From positions 7,712-71,711 of the forward strand of contig NZ_JAVJAN010000018.1 in assembly GCF_031344075.1 (NCBI RefSeq): 64,000 nucleotides of DNA, given 5' to 3'. The first letter of the stretch is position 1. Each line of letters begins with the position of its first letter. Below the pieces are notes generated by a model. The model worked only from the letters and a program-made list of their open reading frames with translations. It was not told the DNA's origin and searched no databases. Of the stretch, positions 18,155 to 27,048 are shown in pieces. Both the position numbers and the translations under genes were made by a program. The stretch is from Clostridium aquiflavi (lineage in GTDB: Bacteria; Bacillota; Clostridia; Clostridiales; Clostridiaceae).

Positions 18155-18784
18155 TTATTTTGGATAATATTTGAAAAATTTGGTATTATAATTTTTAAGT
18201 ATAAAATTTTCTAACAAATAATTTTCTGATGCATTTTTTAGTATGAATTCACATCCATAATAATATAAATTATCCTTTTCATATTTTCTTTTAGTAATAG
18301 TTTCTATATATATTTTTTTATCTTCTATAGGTAATTCAATGAAAAAGTTAATATCTTCTGGAATGTCTAAAACACACTCTAATAGTATTCCTCTAATACT
18401 TAAATTTTTACTTGTCATAAAAATAGGTTTAGATAGCTGCATTACGTTTTCACATATGTTACGTATCTTAGCTACTTTTAAAGGTATATTTACAATAATT
18501 CTATTGTTATTTCTTCTTTCTTTATCTAGTAAAAACTTTATATTTTTAACCACTATAGTATTTTTTAATATATTATTTATGATACCATTGTATATGGAGA
18601 TACCTTGATTATTATTAAAAATATTTATAAAAACTTCTTCTCCAACTTTTAACTTCGTTTTTTCATTAGCACATATAATTAAAGTATCTTTCTGGAATTT
18701 TTGAACTATTCCCATAGTTATTATTTTTTCATCAATAGAAGTTAATTTTGCTAAAGAATATTCAATACTATTTTTTATTACCAA
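18155..18784 (-). CDS. PilZ domain protein (YpfA/YcgR-like c-di-GMP effector)
   Basis: 209 residues. The N-terminal domain (about 15-90) is the YcgR-N-like barrel. The C-terminal PilZ domain has both c-di-GMP signatures: ERRNNNR (RxxxR) near residue 89 and NLSIRG (NxSxxG) near residue 128. Such proteins bind c-di-GMP and commonly slow flagellar rotation or alter secretion. No diguanylate cyclase is nearby. Single gene with a terminator; 254 AT-rich bases separate it from the upstream gene. Confidence 0.88.
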   Translation of the reverse strand: MVIKNSIEYSLAKLTSIDEKIITMGIVQKFQKDTLIICANEKTKLKVGEEVFINIFNNNQGISIYNGIINNILKNTIVVKNIKFLLDKERRNNNRIIVNIPLKVAKIRNICENVMQLSKPIFMTSKNLSIRGILLECVLDIPEDINFFIELPIEDKKIYIETITKRKYEKDNLYYYGCEFILKNASENYLLENFILKNYNTKFFKYYPK

Positions 18785-19038
18785 ACTTATTAAACTCCTT
18801 CTAATATATATAGTTAATATTATAAATATAATTTTCTATATAATATTAATATTTCCATATATATACTCGTGCTAAAATTTGCTAATATTAATAGTAAATT
18901 TTATAAATTATAAAATTTATAAAAATATAACATTAAAATATCAAATATATATTAAATAAGCTATTTAAAAATAATATTATTAAAATTTTTTCACATTAAA
19001 CTTAAATGTCTCTTTACTTTTCACTCCATATTCTAACA

Positions 19039-20334
19039 TTATATTTTTTCAATTTTAGATATATTTTTCCCTTTGTATACATTGATTATAATTCCAACTA
19101 TAAACATGTTTATAATGGTACTTGTTCCTCCATAACTTATAAAAGGTAGTGGCATAGGGGAATGCACACTTATAGTAATTCCAAAAGTCATTAATACATT
19201 GCAAATAAATTGAATTGTTATTATGGATACAACTCCTAAAACTAAAGATTTAGCATAAGTATTTTTTACACATACTGCTACTTTAATCATTCTTATTATT
19301 AATACTCCAATTAAAGTAATAATTACAATTCCAACTATCCAACCAAAATTATATATTATATATGAAAGAATATAATCAATATAAAACTCTGGAATAATAT
19401 TTTTATCAAAGTTAGTAGCTCTTCCAATTAATACTGACGAATCTCTAATTATTTTAAGTTGATTATAAATATATCCATATCCATTAATATTATTACTTCT
19501 ATCAATGAAATTTGAAATAGTATCAAAACCTATTTTGCTTAAAATCATAATTAATGTTTCAATACTAATAAATAATCCTAATATCTTTTTGCTTGATTTT
19601 GATAAATATACTAATATAATCAATGAAATTCCATAAATAATAAAACTAAATAGTGAATTTGTTCTGACAAGTAATACCAATGGTAATAAGCCTAAAAATA
19701 AAGCTATTATAATTTTTCTTTTATTAGTCCAATCATACTTATCATATATTCCTGCTAAAGCAATTACTATTATTATTGGTGCAAAATATCCAATATTTAT
19801 AGTTAATCCACCTATTGGTAACCATTGTCTTACTCCATTAAAACCTTGAATTCCTGAAAATACAGTATAAGCTAAAGAGAATAAACCAATAGCATAAATA
19901 TATTTTGAATACTTTTTAATTTGCCTATAATCAATGAAGCATGACATTATAAATACAAATATGGCCAGTATGCTAAATATAATATTATTCTTTGATATAT
20001 GATTATTTTCAAGTTCTACATTCCACTCAAAAAACCTTATTATTACAGCACTAAATAATACCAATCCAATACTTAACGCTATTATGCTCCATTCTGGCTT
20101 AGACTTATGTAGCATATTAAGTTCACTTCCTACATGTTTAGAAGAGCCCATTTCGTTAATTGCTTTCTTTAAAGCCTTCTCTTTTTTTTCTCCTGATTTT
20201 ATATATTCATTTGTCTTTTCCTCTAAATGTGCACTTAGTTCATCTCTTATTTCATTATGCATTCTTTTATTCTTTACTTGTGAACACACATCATTAATAT
20301 ATTTTTTTATATCATCACTATCTTTTATATTCAT
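19039..20334 (-). CDS. FtsW/RodA/SpoVE family membrane protein with N-terminal HAAS-type prefix domain
   Basis: 431 residues. Residues 1-80 are a charged helical prefix (NEIRDELSAHLEEKTNEYIK, ALKKAINEMGSS) of the permease-prefix/HAAS kind found in PadR-linked proteins. Residues about 85-425 are ten membrane helices of the SEDS glycosyltransferase fold, with VRQWLPIGGLTINIG and the C-terminal HSPMPLPFISYGGTS motif. SEDS proteins polymerise peptidoglycan. The prefix and linkage to a PadR repressor and sigma factor suggest a stress-induced or specialised SEDS enzyme rather than housekeeping FtsW/RodA. It starts 99 bases after padR in the same operon. Confidence 0.9.
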   Translation of the reverse strand: MNIKDSDDIKKYINDVCSQVKNKRMHNEIRDELSAHLEEKTNEYIKSGEKKEKALKKAINEMGSSKHVGSELNMLHKSKPEWSIIALSIGLVLFSAVIIRFFEWNVELENNHISKNNIIFSILAIFVFIMSCFIDYRQIKKYSKYIYAIGLFSLAYTVFSGIQGFNGVRQWLPIGGLTINIGYFAPIIIVIALAGIYDKYDWTNKRKIIIALFLGLLPLVLLVRTNSLFSFIIYGISLIILVYLSKSSKKILGLFISIETLIMILSKIGFDTISNFIDRSNNINGYGYIYNQLKIIRDSSVLIGRATNFDKNIIPEFYIDYILSYIIYNFGWIVGIVIITLIGVLIIRMIKVAVCVKNTYAKSLVLGVVSIITIQFICNVLMTFGITISVHSPMPLPFISYGGTSTIINMFIVGIIINVYKGKNISKIEKI

Positions 20335-20433
20335 CTTTCCATCACCTCACCAGATTATCATTCATTTTTAACTTATTAAACATTAACACTTTAACTACTT
20401 TTTATTATTTAAGTATCTTATTTTAAAATATAC

Positions 20434-20859
20434 TTATGTTATCTTTTGTAATTTTCCCATATTTTCTAACATTTTAATGTTTTTAGTATCCTCAGCCCTA
20501 AATTTTAAATATCCTCTTCCTTTTCTAGTTAATCTATAATATTTTTTATCTATATTATCACTTTCACGAATCCAGTATGATTCTAATAAAGCATTTCTTT
20601 CTAAGTAATGTAAAATTGGATATATTTCACCTTCTTGCATTAGAAATGTATCCTTAGACTTAATTCCTAATTCTTTAATTATTGCATATCCATACATATC
20701 CTTTCTTTGAATTAATTCTAGTATTAATATTTCTAAATCAATTTTTTTATTTTCTATTTTTTCCTCTTCTCTCACTACATTTAAAATATTCTGTAATATT
20801 TCTTCTTTAGATTCTAATCCTTTGTGAATTGCTTTTTTAACTATATCCTCTTTATTCAA
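20434..20859 (-). CDS. PadR family transcriptional regulator
   Basis: 141 residues. A winged helix covers about residues 45-120 (ILELIQRKDMYGYAIIKEL, EGEIYPILHYLERNALLE, YYRLTRKGRGYL). The N-terminal 40 residues form an extra acidic helix. PadR proteins repress neighbouring genes and are often coupled to HAAS-domain membrane proteins, as here with the FtsW-like gene downstream. The sigma factor gene ends 11 bases upstream, so all three genes form one operon. Confidence 0.9.
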   Translation of the reverse strand: MNKEDIVKKAIHKGLESKEEILQNILNVVREEEKIENKKIDLEILILELIQRKDMYGYAIIKELGIKSKDTFLMQEGEIYPILHYLERNALLESYWIRESDNIDKKYYRLTRKGRGYLKFRAEDTKNIKMLENMGKLQKIT

Positions 20860-20870
20860 AATACACCCTC

Positions 20871-21395
20871 CTATATTTCAAATTCTTCATTTATTTTATT
20901 CATTGTTCGATACAGTCTATTTTTAACAGTGGACTCGCTTACATTAAGGCTCTTACTTATATCTTTTATTTTCAAATCACTTTGAAAATATAAAACAAAT
21001 ATCTTAAAAGTAAGCATATCCTTTTTCTTTATATACCCCCATATTTCCTCACATAATGCTTCTTCTTCATAGTTATATTCAATATTTAAATTCTCCTGAA
21101 TGTTTTTAAATTGTTTCTCATCATTTAGTGAAAATATTGGAATATGATTTTGAAACATTTTTAATAACCCATAATGCTTATATACTTCATTTCTTGCAAT
21201 TCTTATTAAATACTTTTTATATTCTTTTATTTCTCTTTTATTTTTTAAAGCTTTATAAAAATTCAAATATATATTTTGCATTATATCTGCTATATCATCA
21301 CTACTTCTACATTTTGATACTACATATCTTAATACATCATCATAAGTATTGTTGTATATGTCAGTAATTAATTTTTCAATATTTGTTTCTTGCAC
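20871..21395 (-). CDS. RNA polymerase sigma factor, ECF-type sigma-70
   Basis: 174 residues. Region 2 is visible at about 15-80 (SDDIADIMQNIYLNFYKAL) and region 4 at about 115-170, with the helix-turn-helix LKIKDISKSLNVSESTVKNRLYR. No anti-sigma gene with the usual membrane helix lies beside it; the partner genes are a PadR regulator and a SEDS protein with a HAAS prefix, which might act as the sensor. First gene of the three-gene operon. TTTC/GGAGTG ribosome site before ATG. Confidence 0.9.
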   Translation of the reverse strand: MQETNIEKLITDIYNNTYDDVLRYVVSKCRSSDDIADIMQNIYLNFYKALKNKREIKEYKKYLIRIARNEVYKHYGLLKMFQNHIPIFSLNDEKQFKNIQENLNIEYNYEEEALCEEIWGYIKKKDMLTFKIFVLYFQSDLKIKDISKSLNVSESTVKNRLYRTMNKINEEFEI

Positions 21396-21610
21396 ATTTC
21401 ACACTCCTTACACTAATAATGATACCTATATATTAAATTTTGTTTCAATAAAAATAATTTTTTTATAATTTATAATATATAATAAAATTATTTTATAAAT
21501 TTAAAAACTCAAACAAACATTAAAGGAGAATGAAATGGATAAAAAAATTATATAATTAGGGACAATAAATAATTTTGTGTAAATTAGGAATTAACTCTCT
21601 GTATAAAAAA
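21396..21610. other. Gene-poor stretch with a decapitated ORF
   Basis: AT-rich. A good ribosome site (AAAGGAG, about 21522) precedes ATG at 21536 on the plus strand, but the frame ends after six codons, suggesting the remains of a deleted gene. Confidence 0.3.
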
Positions 21611-21660
21611 GAACCTATAGGAATAGACACTTTTTATGTATGTCCATCATCTAGGTTCCA
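21611..21660. repeat. 50-bp mini-element with transposon-end-like inverted repeats (copy 1)
   Basis: GAACCTATAGGAATAGACAC at the left and the roughly complementary TGTCCATCATCTAGGTTC at the right. Related copies lie at 39411-39458 and 43472-43527. It looks like two insertion-sequence ends joined with little between. Confidence 0.6.
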
Positions 21661-21710
21661 TTTCATTAAAAATCAGTTTAGCTCTTTATAGAATCCATAT
21701 ATAAATCATT

Positions 21711-21975
21711 TTATATAACATTCTTTACAATATTACCAACAAATCGCTCAAAATCATTTTGAACAATATCATATATCATCTCATCACTAATATCAAAATA
21801 CATATGCACTATTCTATTCCTGAATTTAGCCATATTAAAATATATTAATACATCTTCTTCAGCTATTATCCCATTATCAAATAATATTTCAAAGTGTTCC
21901 TTATTATCCTTTGGTCTTCCCCATCTGTTCCTAGAAATCAAATGACTAGCTATACTAGCATTGCATCTATGCTCA
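21711..21975 (-). pseudogene. HepT-like (HEPN) toxin gene, 5'-truncated
   Basis: The readable frame covers about the last 88 residues of a DUF86/HepT protein. The RNase motif RNRIVHMY (RX4HXY) is intact, followed by FDISDEMIYDIV. The usual N-terminal third is missing: the frame is open back to 21975 without an ATG and then meets GrpB sequence. A TTG at 21941 could start a 76-residue product. The partner MntA nucleotidyltransferase is absent. Best read as a fragment left by a deletion. Confidence 0.72.
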
Positions 21976-21976
21976 C

Positions 21977-22147
21977 TTATATATCAATAATTGGCTTTGC
22001 TGATAATCCTTCAACAGATGTGCTTCCTACATGTTCAATTGAAATAATTTTTCCAGATAAAACTGCTAATAATTCATCTTTTATACTTTCAAGACTCTCT
22101 TTCCATTTTGGATTATAATCTTCTACTATTACGTGTTTAGTTATCAT
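21977..22147 (-). pseudogene. GrpB/UPF0157 family gene, 3'-truncated
   Basis: 56 residues from ATG at 22147 (AAGGGAG ribosome site) to a stop right after EHVGSTSVEGLSAKPIIDI, a landmark about one third into a normal 170-residue GrpB protein. The rest is replaced by the HepT fragment. It follows the methyltransferase gene by 26 bases in the same direction. Confidence 0.75.
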
Positions 22148-22173
22148 CAAAAATCTCCCTTCCAAATTGGAAT

Positions 22174-22872
22174 TTATCTATTGCATTTCCTTGCACGAAC
22201 AATTATTACATCTGGTTTTTCTTTAACTCCAAAGCTTTCTTCATAAAAACCATCAATTACAAAACCACTTTGAAAACATAGATTAAATATGTCTTGTAAT
22301 GAACGATGATAATAACATTGTAATACTGGCTGACCTGAAATAGCCTCACCAGTATAACTATTAGCAGACAAATATTTCTCTGTTAGAGTCACAAAACAAG
22401 GATGTTGTGTGGAAAATACGAATATACCATCTTCTTTAAGAAGGCAATTTACACATTGAAATAAAATAGATATATCTGAAATATCCATAATAGCCATATT
22501 AGATACCACTTTACTATATGGTTTATCCTTTTTAAGCGAGAGAAGTTCATCTCTATTTGTTGCATCTATAACATGAAACTCAATTTTATTATTGTACTTA
22601 TACTGTCTTTTCTCTGCCAATGTTATCATTTTTGAGCTGTAATCAAAAGCAACAACATCTGCTCCTTTTTCTGCAATATAGGCAGAGTAATTTCCATTTC
22701 CACAGGCAATATCAAGTATAAAATCATTTTCTTTAATATCAAGCAATTCACTTACTCTTGGTTTTACAACTTCTCTATGAAATTGATTTGACTCATCACC
22801 CATGCAGTTATCCCAAAACTGGGCATTAAATTCCCAAGCTTTTAAACTGTCTTCAACTGAATGTTTACTCAC
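22174..22872 (-). CDS. Class I SAM-dependent methyltransferase
   Basis: 232 residues. The SAM-binding glycine motif is DIACGNGNYSAYIAEKG (about 47-63), followed by the acidic strand VVAFDYS and a motif IV-like SNMAIMDI. The substrate is unknown; small-molecule methylation is most likely. It starts with GTG preceded by GGGGGG. The truncated GrpB gene follows, and the holin-like toxin locus lies divergently upstream. Confidence 0.85.
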   Translation of the reverse strand: MSKHSVEDSLKAWEFNAQFWDNCMGDESNQFHREVVKPRVSELLDIKENDFILDIACGNGNYSAYIAEKGADVVAFDYSSKMITLAEKRQYKYNNKIEFHVIDATNRDELLSLKKDKPYSKVVSNMAIMDISDISILFQCVNCLLKEDGIFVFSTQHPCFVTLTEKYLSANSYTGEAISGQPVLQCYYHRSLQDIFNLCFQSGFVIDGFYEESFGVKEKPDVIIVRARKCNR

Positions 22873-22911
22873 AAATGGTTCCCCCCATTCAAATTACTAT
22901 TTAACTAACTT

Positions 22912-23001
22912 ATGAATTACTATTTATTTACTGGTAGATTATTTTTATTAGCACTATTAACATTTATAGTGTTACTTATAGATAAAATATCAAAAAAATA
23001 G
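22912..23001 (+). CDS. Putative holin-like toxin (TxpA/YonT-type small membrane peptide), possibly 5'-truncated
   Basis: A 29-codon ORF: short N-terminus, a hydrophobic core LFLLALLTFIVLLI and a cationic tail DKISKK. This matches the family pattern (FxxLALLTFIVLLI..KK) of type I toxin or holin-like peptides. The stop codon lies inside a terminator hairpin, and the downstream AAACTAAAAATTTAGTCATA stretch plus two more hairpins is the usual 3' arrangement of such loci. No clear ribosome site precedes the ATG and the family usually has a few more N-terminal residues, so the 5' end may be damaged. Confidence 0.6.
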   Translation: MNYYLFTGRLFLLALLTFIVLLIDKISKK

Positions 23002-23116
23002 TAGCCCAGACTCGCAATTGGAAGCTACTATTTTTACAAACTAAAAATTTAGTCATACCAGTTGCATAAGCAACTAGAATTATATCTAGTAGAGTGTTCC
23101 AACACTCTACTTTTTT
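22996..23116 (+). ncRNA. Structured 3' region of the holin-like toxin locus
   Basis: Three stem-loops in a row: 22996-23033 (10-bp stem, Ts after it on both strands), 23060-23075 (AGTTGC/GCAACT) and 23089-23110 (GTAGAGTGTT/AACACTCTAC followed by six Ts). Likely the toxin mRNA tail and/or a counter-transcribed RNA antitoxin. Confidence 0.55.
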
Positions 23117-23289
23117 ATTATCTGTATTTTTTATTTATATTATATCAAATTTTTATATAAAATAAACATAAAATTTTATAAAGCTAAACTGATCTACAAC
23201 TTGGAATTTATAAGCTTAAATTTATACTTATCTTAAATAAATAAACCTTATCATTACTTATAGATAAAATTTCTACACAAAAAATAAGA

Positions 23290-23314
23290 TAGACTTTTTA
23301 GCCTATCTCTAATT
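23290..23314 (-). terminator. Terminator of the second AAA ATPase-nuclease gene
   Basis: AGATAG/CTATCT stem just after the stop, then T-rich on the minus strand; similar in sequence to the terminator at 5766. Confidence 0.7.
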
Positions 23315-24874
23315 TTAGATTTCTTCAATTTTACATTTATGTTCTTTATTCTTAGAATCATAACATATAGCTACTGCCAACACTTTTTTTCTCTTATTTT
23401 CATTTCTAAACTTTTCTATATATTCTTTTTGTTTAATTTGATTTATTGCTACTTCTGGCAATTCATCTTTCTTAAGTTCAACTATAAAAGGAATATCATT
23501 CTTTCTTCTTGGATGAAATGTAAAATCAGCATATCCTTTTCCCGTCTTTTCCTCTCTTTCAACTCTATATGTGTCCCTAGCTGAAAGATACGCTAAAGTT
23601 AGAACACATGAAAGGCTATTTTCATCATTATATTGAAGTATTGGAATCTCCGAGTTGTGAATATCATGTAAAATTTCTTCCACAACTTTTATATCCCAAT
23701 TTACAGTGGCTTTTAACATGCTCTTAGAATTTTCAATTATTTCAGATACATATCCAAAAGATTCATCTCTTAAAGCTTTCTCAAATTCTTGCATAAGTTC
23801 CTTATTAGGAATTTTTAAGTATCCATCATAATAAGATAAAAATCCAAGGACTATCATAGCTGAATAAATTTCTTCTTTATTTCTTGGAACCCCTTGCCCT
23901 GCTCTAAATTCTTCATTTATTATTATATCAATTTCTTCACCTGAAACCATTTTTATAACATCGTCACGAATTTCTAAAATGTTATATTTCAAATACTCAC
24001 ACACTTCATCCATAGCCCCTGTATTAGTCCAATAACTTTCACAATAATTATTTTCTAATGACTTAATAACAGAACGTGGATTATAAATTTTAATTCCACT
24101 AGCTGTAGTATATCCGTTATACCAATTCTCCAATTCTCTAAAATTTATTTCACCATTTTTATTACATAATGCTATAACTTCATCTTCTGTAAATCCAAAA
24201 TATTCTCCAAGTTTTCTATCTCTTAAAAATGTAAACTCATCAAACATATTAAGTGCAGAACCACTTGAATATTTTTTAATTGGTAAAACTCCAGTCATAT
24301 AGCAAAGCGCAACATATGGTTGATCCTTTAGAAGATTTCTTAAAAATTCTAAAAAGTCATTTTGATTTTCTTCAAATAAATTATTATTAAAAATATAATC
24401 CCATTCATCAAATATAAAGATAAATTTATCATTTGTTGCATTAAACATATTGCTAATATTATAAAAACTTTTAATTTCAAGATTAGGATACATTGTTTTT
24501 ATATCATATACTATACCCTCTTGAATTACTCTAATATATTCCTCATATGTTTTGTTTTTATCTGGTATTGTATTAAAACTTATATTTATTACATTATATT
24601 TATTTAAATTCTCTTCATATCCATAAGTCTTGCTTATTTTAAGTTTATCAAAAATATTCTTAGAATCTACTGCTTTAGAATAATACGCTCCAAGCATATC
24701 TGCAACACTAGATTTTCCGAATCTTCTCGGTCTCGTAACACACACATATTTACTCTTTGTATTTATTTTTTTATTTAATAGTTTTATAATCAATGATTTA
24801 TCTACAAAATACTCCTCATTAAAGAGCTCATTATAATTTTTTAAAGGTTTATCAGTGTTTAAATACAAATTCAA
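23315..24874 (-). CDS. AAA-ATPase-like protein with PD-(D/E)XK nuclease C-terminus (DUF1703 type)
   Basis: About 519 residues. P-loop RPRRFGKSS and Walker B FIFIFDEWD in the N-terminal AAA-ATPase_like domain; the C-terminus has GYADFTFHPR followed by FIVELKK, the D...ExK nuclease core of the PDDEXK_9 group. This is the abundant clostridial family whose role is unknown. The start is taken as TTG at 24874, eight bases after an AAGGGAG site, giving the usual opening NLYLNTDKPLKNY; an ATG at 24892 overlaps that ribosome site. Monocistronic. Confidence 0.85.
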   Translation of the reverse strand: MNLYLNTDKPLKNYNELFNEEYFVDKSLIIKLLNKKINTKSKYVCVTRPRRFGKSSVADMLGAYYSKAVDSKNIFDKLKISKTYGYEENLNKYNVINISFNTIPDKNKTYEEYIRVIQEGIVYDIKTMYPNLEIKSFYNISNMFNATNDKFIFIFDEWDYIFNNNLFEENQNDFLEFLRNLLKDQPYVALCYMTGVLPIKKYSSGSALNMFDEFTFLRDRKLGEYFGFTEDEVIALCNKNGEINFRELENWYNGYTTASGIKIYNPRSVIKSLENNYCESYWTNTGAMDEVCEYLKYNILEIRDDVIKMVSGEEIDIIINEEFRAGQGVPRNKEEIYSAMIVLGFLSYYDGYLKIPNKELMQEFEKALRDESFGYVSEIIENSKSMLKATVNWDIKVVEEILHDIHNSEIPILQYNDENSLSCVLTLAYLSARDTYRVEREEKTGKGYADFTFHPRRKNDIPFIVELKKDELPEVAINQIKQKEYIEKFRNENKRKKVLAVAICYDSKNKEHKCKIEEI

Positions 24875-24930
24875 AATATCATCTCCCTTCATATTTTTTC
24901 ACTTCATTATACTTATCATTATTATAACAT

Positions 24931-24960
24931 AAGCCAATGACACGTTAATATCATTGGCTT
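24931..24960. terminator. Stem-loop between the AAA ATPase and P-loop kinase genes
   Basis: Perfect 10-bp stem AAGCCAATGA / TCATTGGCTT. Confidence 0.55.
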
Positions 24961-25011
24961 AATTTCATTCTTTTAAACTTGCTTTTTAATTTTAAATTTC
25001 CACAAATGTGC

Positions 25012-25052
25012 TTCAGCTAGCTCCACAAATTTAGAATTTGTCTGGCTGAGGT
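25012..25052. repeat. Hairpin element near the P-loop kinase gene end
   Basis: Inner ACAAATT-TAG-AATTTGT stem with outer CAGC/GCTG pairing; probably part of the 3' untranslated region. Confidence 0.4.
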
Positions 25053-25082
25053 TATTCTCATAATCTCTATGGTAAACGGAAA

Positions 25083-25595
25083 TTATAGTTCAACATCTAC
25101 CTTGTATTCGTCATCAATCAGAATATAATCACATCTATATTTTTTACACATTTCTAAATTGAAATCATTTTCTTTTATCATCATTTCTGGACTTAAAAAT
25201 AAATCATCAATGCGACCCTCTATTACATTTGCATATCTTTTAATATCTGAAAAGTGATTATCAATATATTTTTTTGTCATTACAAGACAATAATACTGAA
25301 TGTGCTCAAGATATTCATCGCTGAAATCATCCTTCCAGTCGAAAGGAATATAGCACCCTTCAACAACCAAATTTTGATTGTTTTCTATTGCGGTTTTTGC
25401 CATTTCCCTTACAATAGGCCATAAGTAATTTGTTAATAGGTCATCCTTTTCTGGCGTAAGGTTAGTCTGTCCACTGCGAATTAAACCCATCTTCAAATGG
25501 TCTATAGATAGATATGGATAACTGTATTTTTTAAGTAACTTCTGTGCTAAAAGTGTTTTTCCTGTATGTGAACTACCGGCAATTAGAATTATCAT
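25083..25595 (-). CDS. P-loop small-molecule kinase-like ATPase
   Basis: 170 residues. Walker A is GSSHTGKT (residues 7-14), followed by the YLSIDHLKMGL segment typical of 2-phosphoglycerate-kinase-like and adenylate-kinase-like proteins, and VVEGCYIP as the second acidic strand. No other domain. Such proteins phosphorylate small metabolites or antibiotics; the substrate cannot be told. The ATG is preceded by GGGGGTGAA. It begins a row of small single genes on the minus strand. Confidence 0.7.
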   Translation of the reverse strand: MIILIAGSSHTGKTLLAQKLLKKYSYPYLSIDHLKMGLIRSGQTNLTPEKDDLLTNYLWPIVREMAKTAIENNQNLVVEGCYIPFDWKDDFSDEYLEHIQYYCLVMTKKYIDNHFSDIKRYANVIEGRIDDLFLSPEMMIKENDFNLEMCKKYRCDYILIDDEYKVDVEL

Positions 25596-25698
25596 TAAAA
25601 ATTCACCCCCTAATACTAATATAGGTTATATAAATAACCTATACTTCGAATTCATACTTATCTAAATCTATAAGTATAAATACTATCTAAATAAAAAG

Positions 25699-26052
25699 TT
25701 ATTCGTCTAGCCAAGAATCACCTTCGCATCTACATATGAAGTCAAAATGCATACTTTCAAAAATATCAATTGGATAAATTTCTCCATACTGATTCAAAGT
25801 GAAACTTTTTAAATCTGCCATTTCATCCATATATGCTAAAGTGTCATGAATTCCACCTGTTCGTGCTTTTTGTATCATCCCTGCAATGATTTCCTTTTGC
25901 TCATATGTTAATGAATTTAATAATATATTTATTTTTTTATTTTCTTTTGTGTTTGGATATCCATTGTTTCTTACCCATTTTGCCTCTATTGATTCTTTAT
26001 ATTTAATCAAACCATCAATAAATTTTTTGTATAATAATAATCCTCTATTCAT
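25699..26052 (-). CDS. Small conserved hypothetical protein (DUF6547-like)
   Basis: 117 residues, soluble. Conserved-looking landmarks are YKKFIDGLIKY, ARTGGIHDTLAYMDEMADL and a C-terminal FDFICRCEGDSWLDE. I recall a domain of unknown function with this layout (DUF6547) but cannot confirm it. AGGAAGG ribosome site. Stand-alone small genes like this are frequent in immunity-gene clusters. Confidence 0.6.
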   Translation of the reverse strand: MNRGLLLYKKFIDGLIKYKESIEAKWVRNNGYPNTKENKKINILLNSLTYEQKEIIAGMIQKARTGGIHDTLAYMDEMADLKSFTLNQYGEIYPIDIFESMHFDFICRCEGDSWLDE

Positions 26053-26110
26053 TTCATACCTTCCTCAAAAACAATATAAATATTTTTAAATTATAGTTAC
26101 TATTTATCTA

Positions 26111-26635
26111 TTAATCATCTAACCTCTTATCTACACATTTATCTAAAAATTCTTGTAAACTATTTGCAACAACACCATTAGGATTTTCTTCATAAATATC
26201 AAAATATCCATATTCACAGTCCATCCATTCAACTTCACCACTATCGTTATTAAGCAAAATTAGTACTCCACCAATGTTAAATTCAAAATCCCCCAGCAAA
26301 ACTCTATGTCCAAAATCATTGCCACCAGTCCACTCTCTAAAAGCATTTATTATAAAATTCTGAATATTATCTTCACTTTTTGGAGTGATTAAAAATAGTT
26401 CAATTTCTCCTTCACACTCATTAAATGAAATCCAGTGATCATACTCATAATTTCCCGTTGTGTTAAAAAAATAATTTTCTTTAAAATCTACTATTTCCTT
26501 TATATAACCTCCAGCTATTCTTGAAAAAAAATCTTTTACATCCTGACATATTACAAACCCAAGTTCCGCCTCTACTTTTTCCCAATTTACTGATACATTA
26601 TTATGTTCTAATAAACTAAATTCCCTAATATCCAT
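26111..26635 (-). CDS. SMI1/KNR4 (SUKH) family protein, likely immunity protein
   Basis: 174 residues. SUKH features: WEKVEAELGFVICQDVKDFFSRIAGGYI near the N-terminus, an acidic middle (SFNECEGEIELFLITP) and the C-terminal EFLDKCV helix. SUKH proteins commonly neutralise polymorphic toxins delivered by competing cells. No toxin gene is adjacent, so this may be an orphan immunity gene. AGGAGAAAG ribosome site before ATG. Confidence 0.78.
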   Translation of the reverse strand: MDIREFSLLEHNNVSVNWEKVEAELGFVICQDVKDFFSRIAGGYIKEIVDFKENYFFNTTGNYEYDHWISFNECEGEIELFLITPKSEDNIQNFIINAFREWTGGNDFGHRVLLGDFEFNIGGVLILLNNDSGEVEWMDCEYGYFDIYEENPNGVVANSLQEFLDKCVDKRLDD

Positions 26636-26765
26636 ATTTCTTTCTCCTGTTTTATTATATTTATATTCTTGCCTTTGCTTAGTAAAATAAAATTAAAATG
26701 TTTAATTATAAATAATAGTTCACTATTTTATCTTACTTATTTTTATGTACACAATAATAAAAATT

Positions 26766-27014
26766 TTATATTCCATGAATTAATCTTTGAAATCCCATTA
26801 CAATACGGTACATAATAGGATATATTATAAACAAGAAACACCCAAATATTATATTTTCTAAATCCAAAGATATAATGTTTAATAATAAATTTAAAGGAAT
26901 TAATATAATATAACAATACATAAAAAATTTTGCTCCAAAGTTAAGAATTTTACTTTTCCCTTCAAATTTATCTAACCAAAATAATTTATATAAATAGACT
27001 TTTAATTTCCCCAT
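26766..27014 (-). CDS. Small membrane protein (82 aa)
   Basis: Unrecognised. Two hydrophobic helices (about 30-50 and 53-75) after a basic N-terminus MGKLKVYLYKLFWLDKFEGK. AGGAGG ribosome site. Lies among immunity-like genes. Confidence 0.65.
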   Translation of the reverse strand: MGKLKVYLYKLFWLDKFEGKSKILNFGAKFFMYCYIILIPLNLLLNIISLDLENIIFGCFLFIIYPIMYRIVMGFQRLIHGI

Positions 27015-27048
27015 AATATTCCTCCTAATTTGCTAGTATGTTATACAA

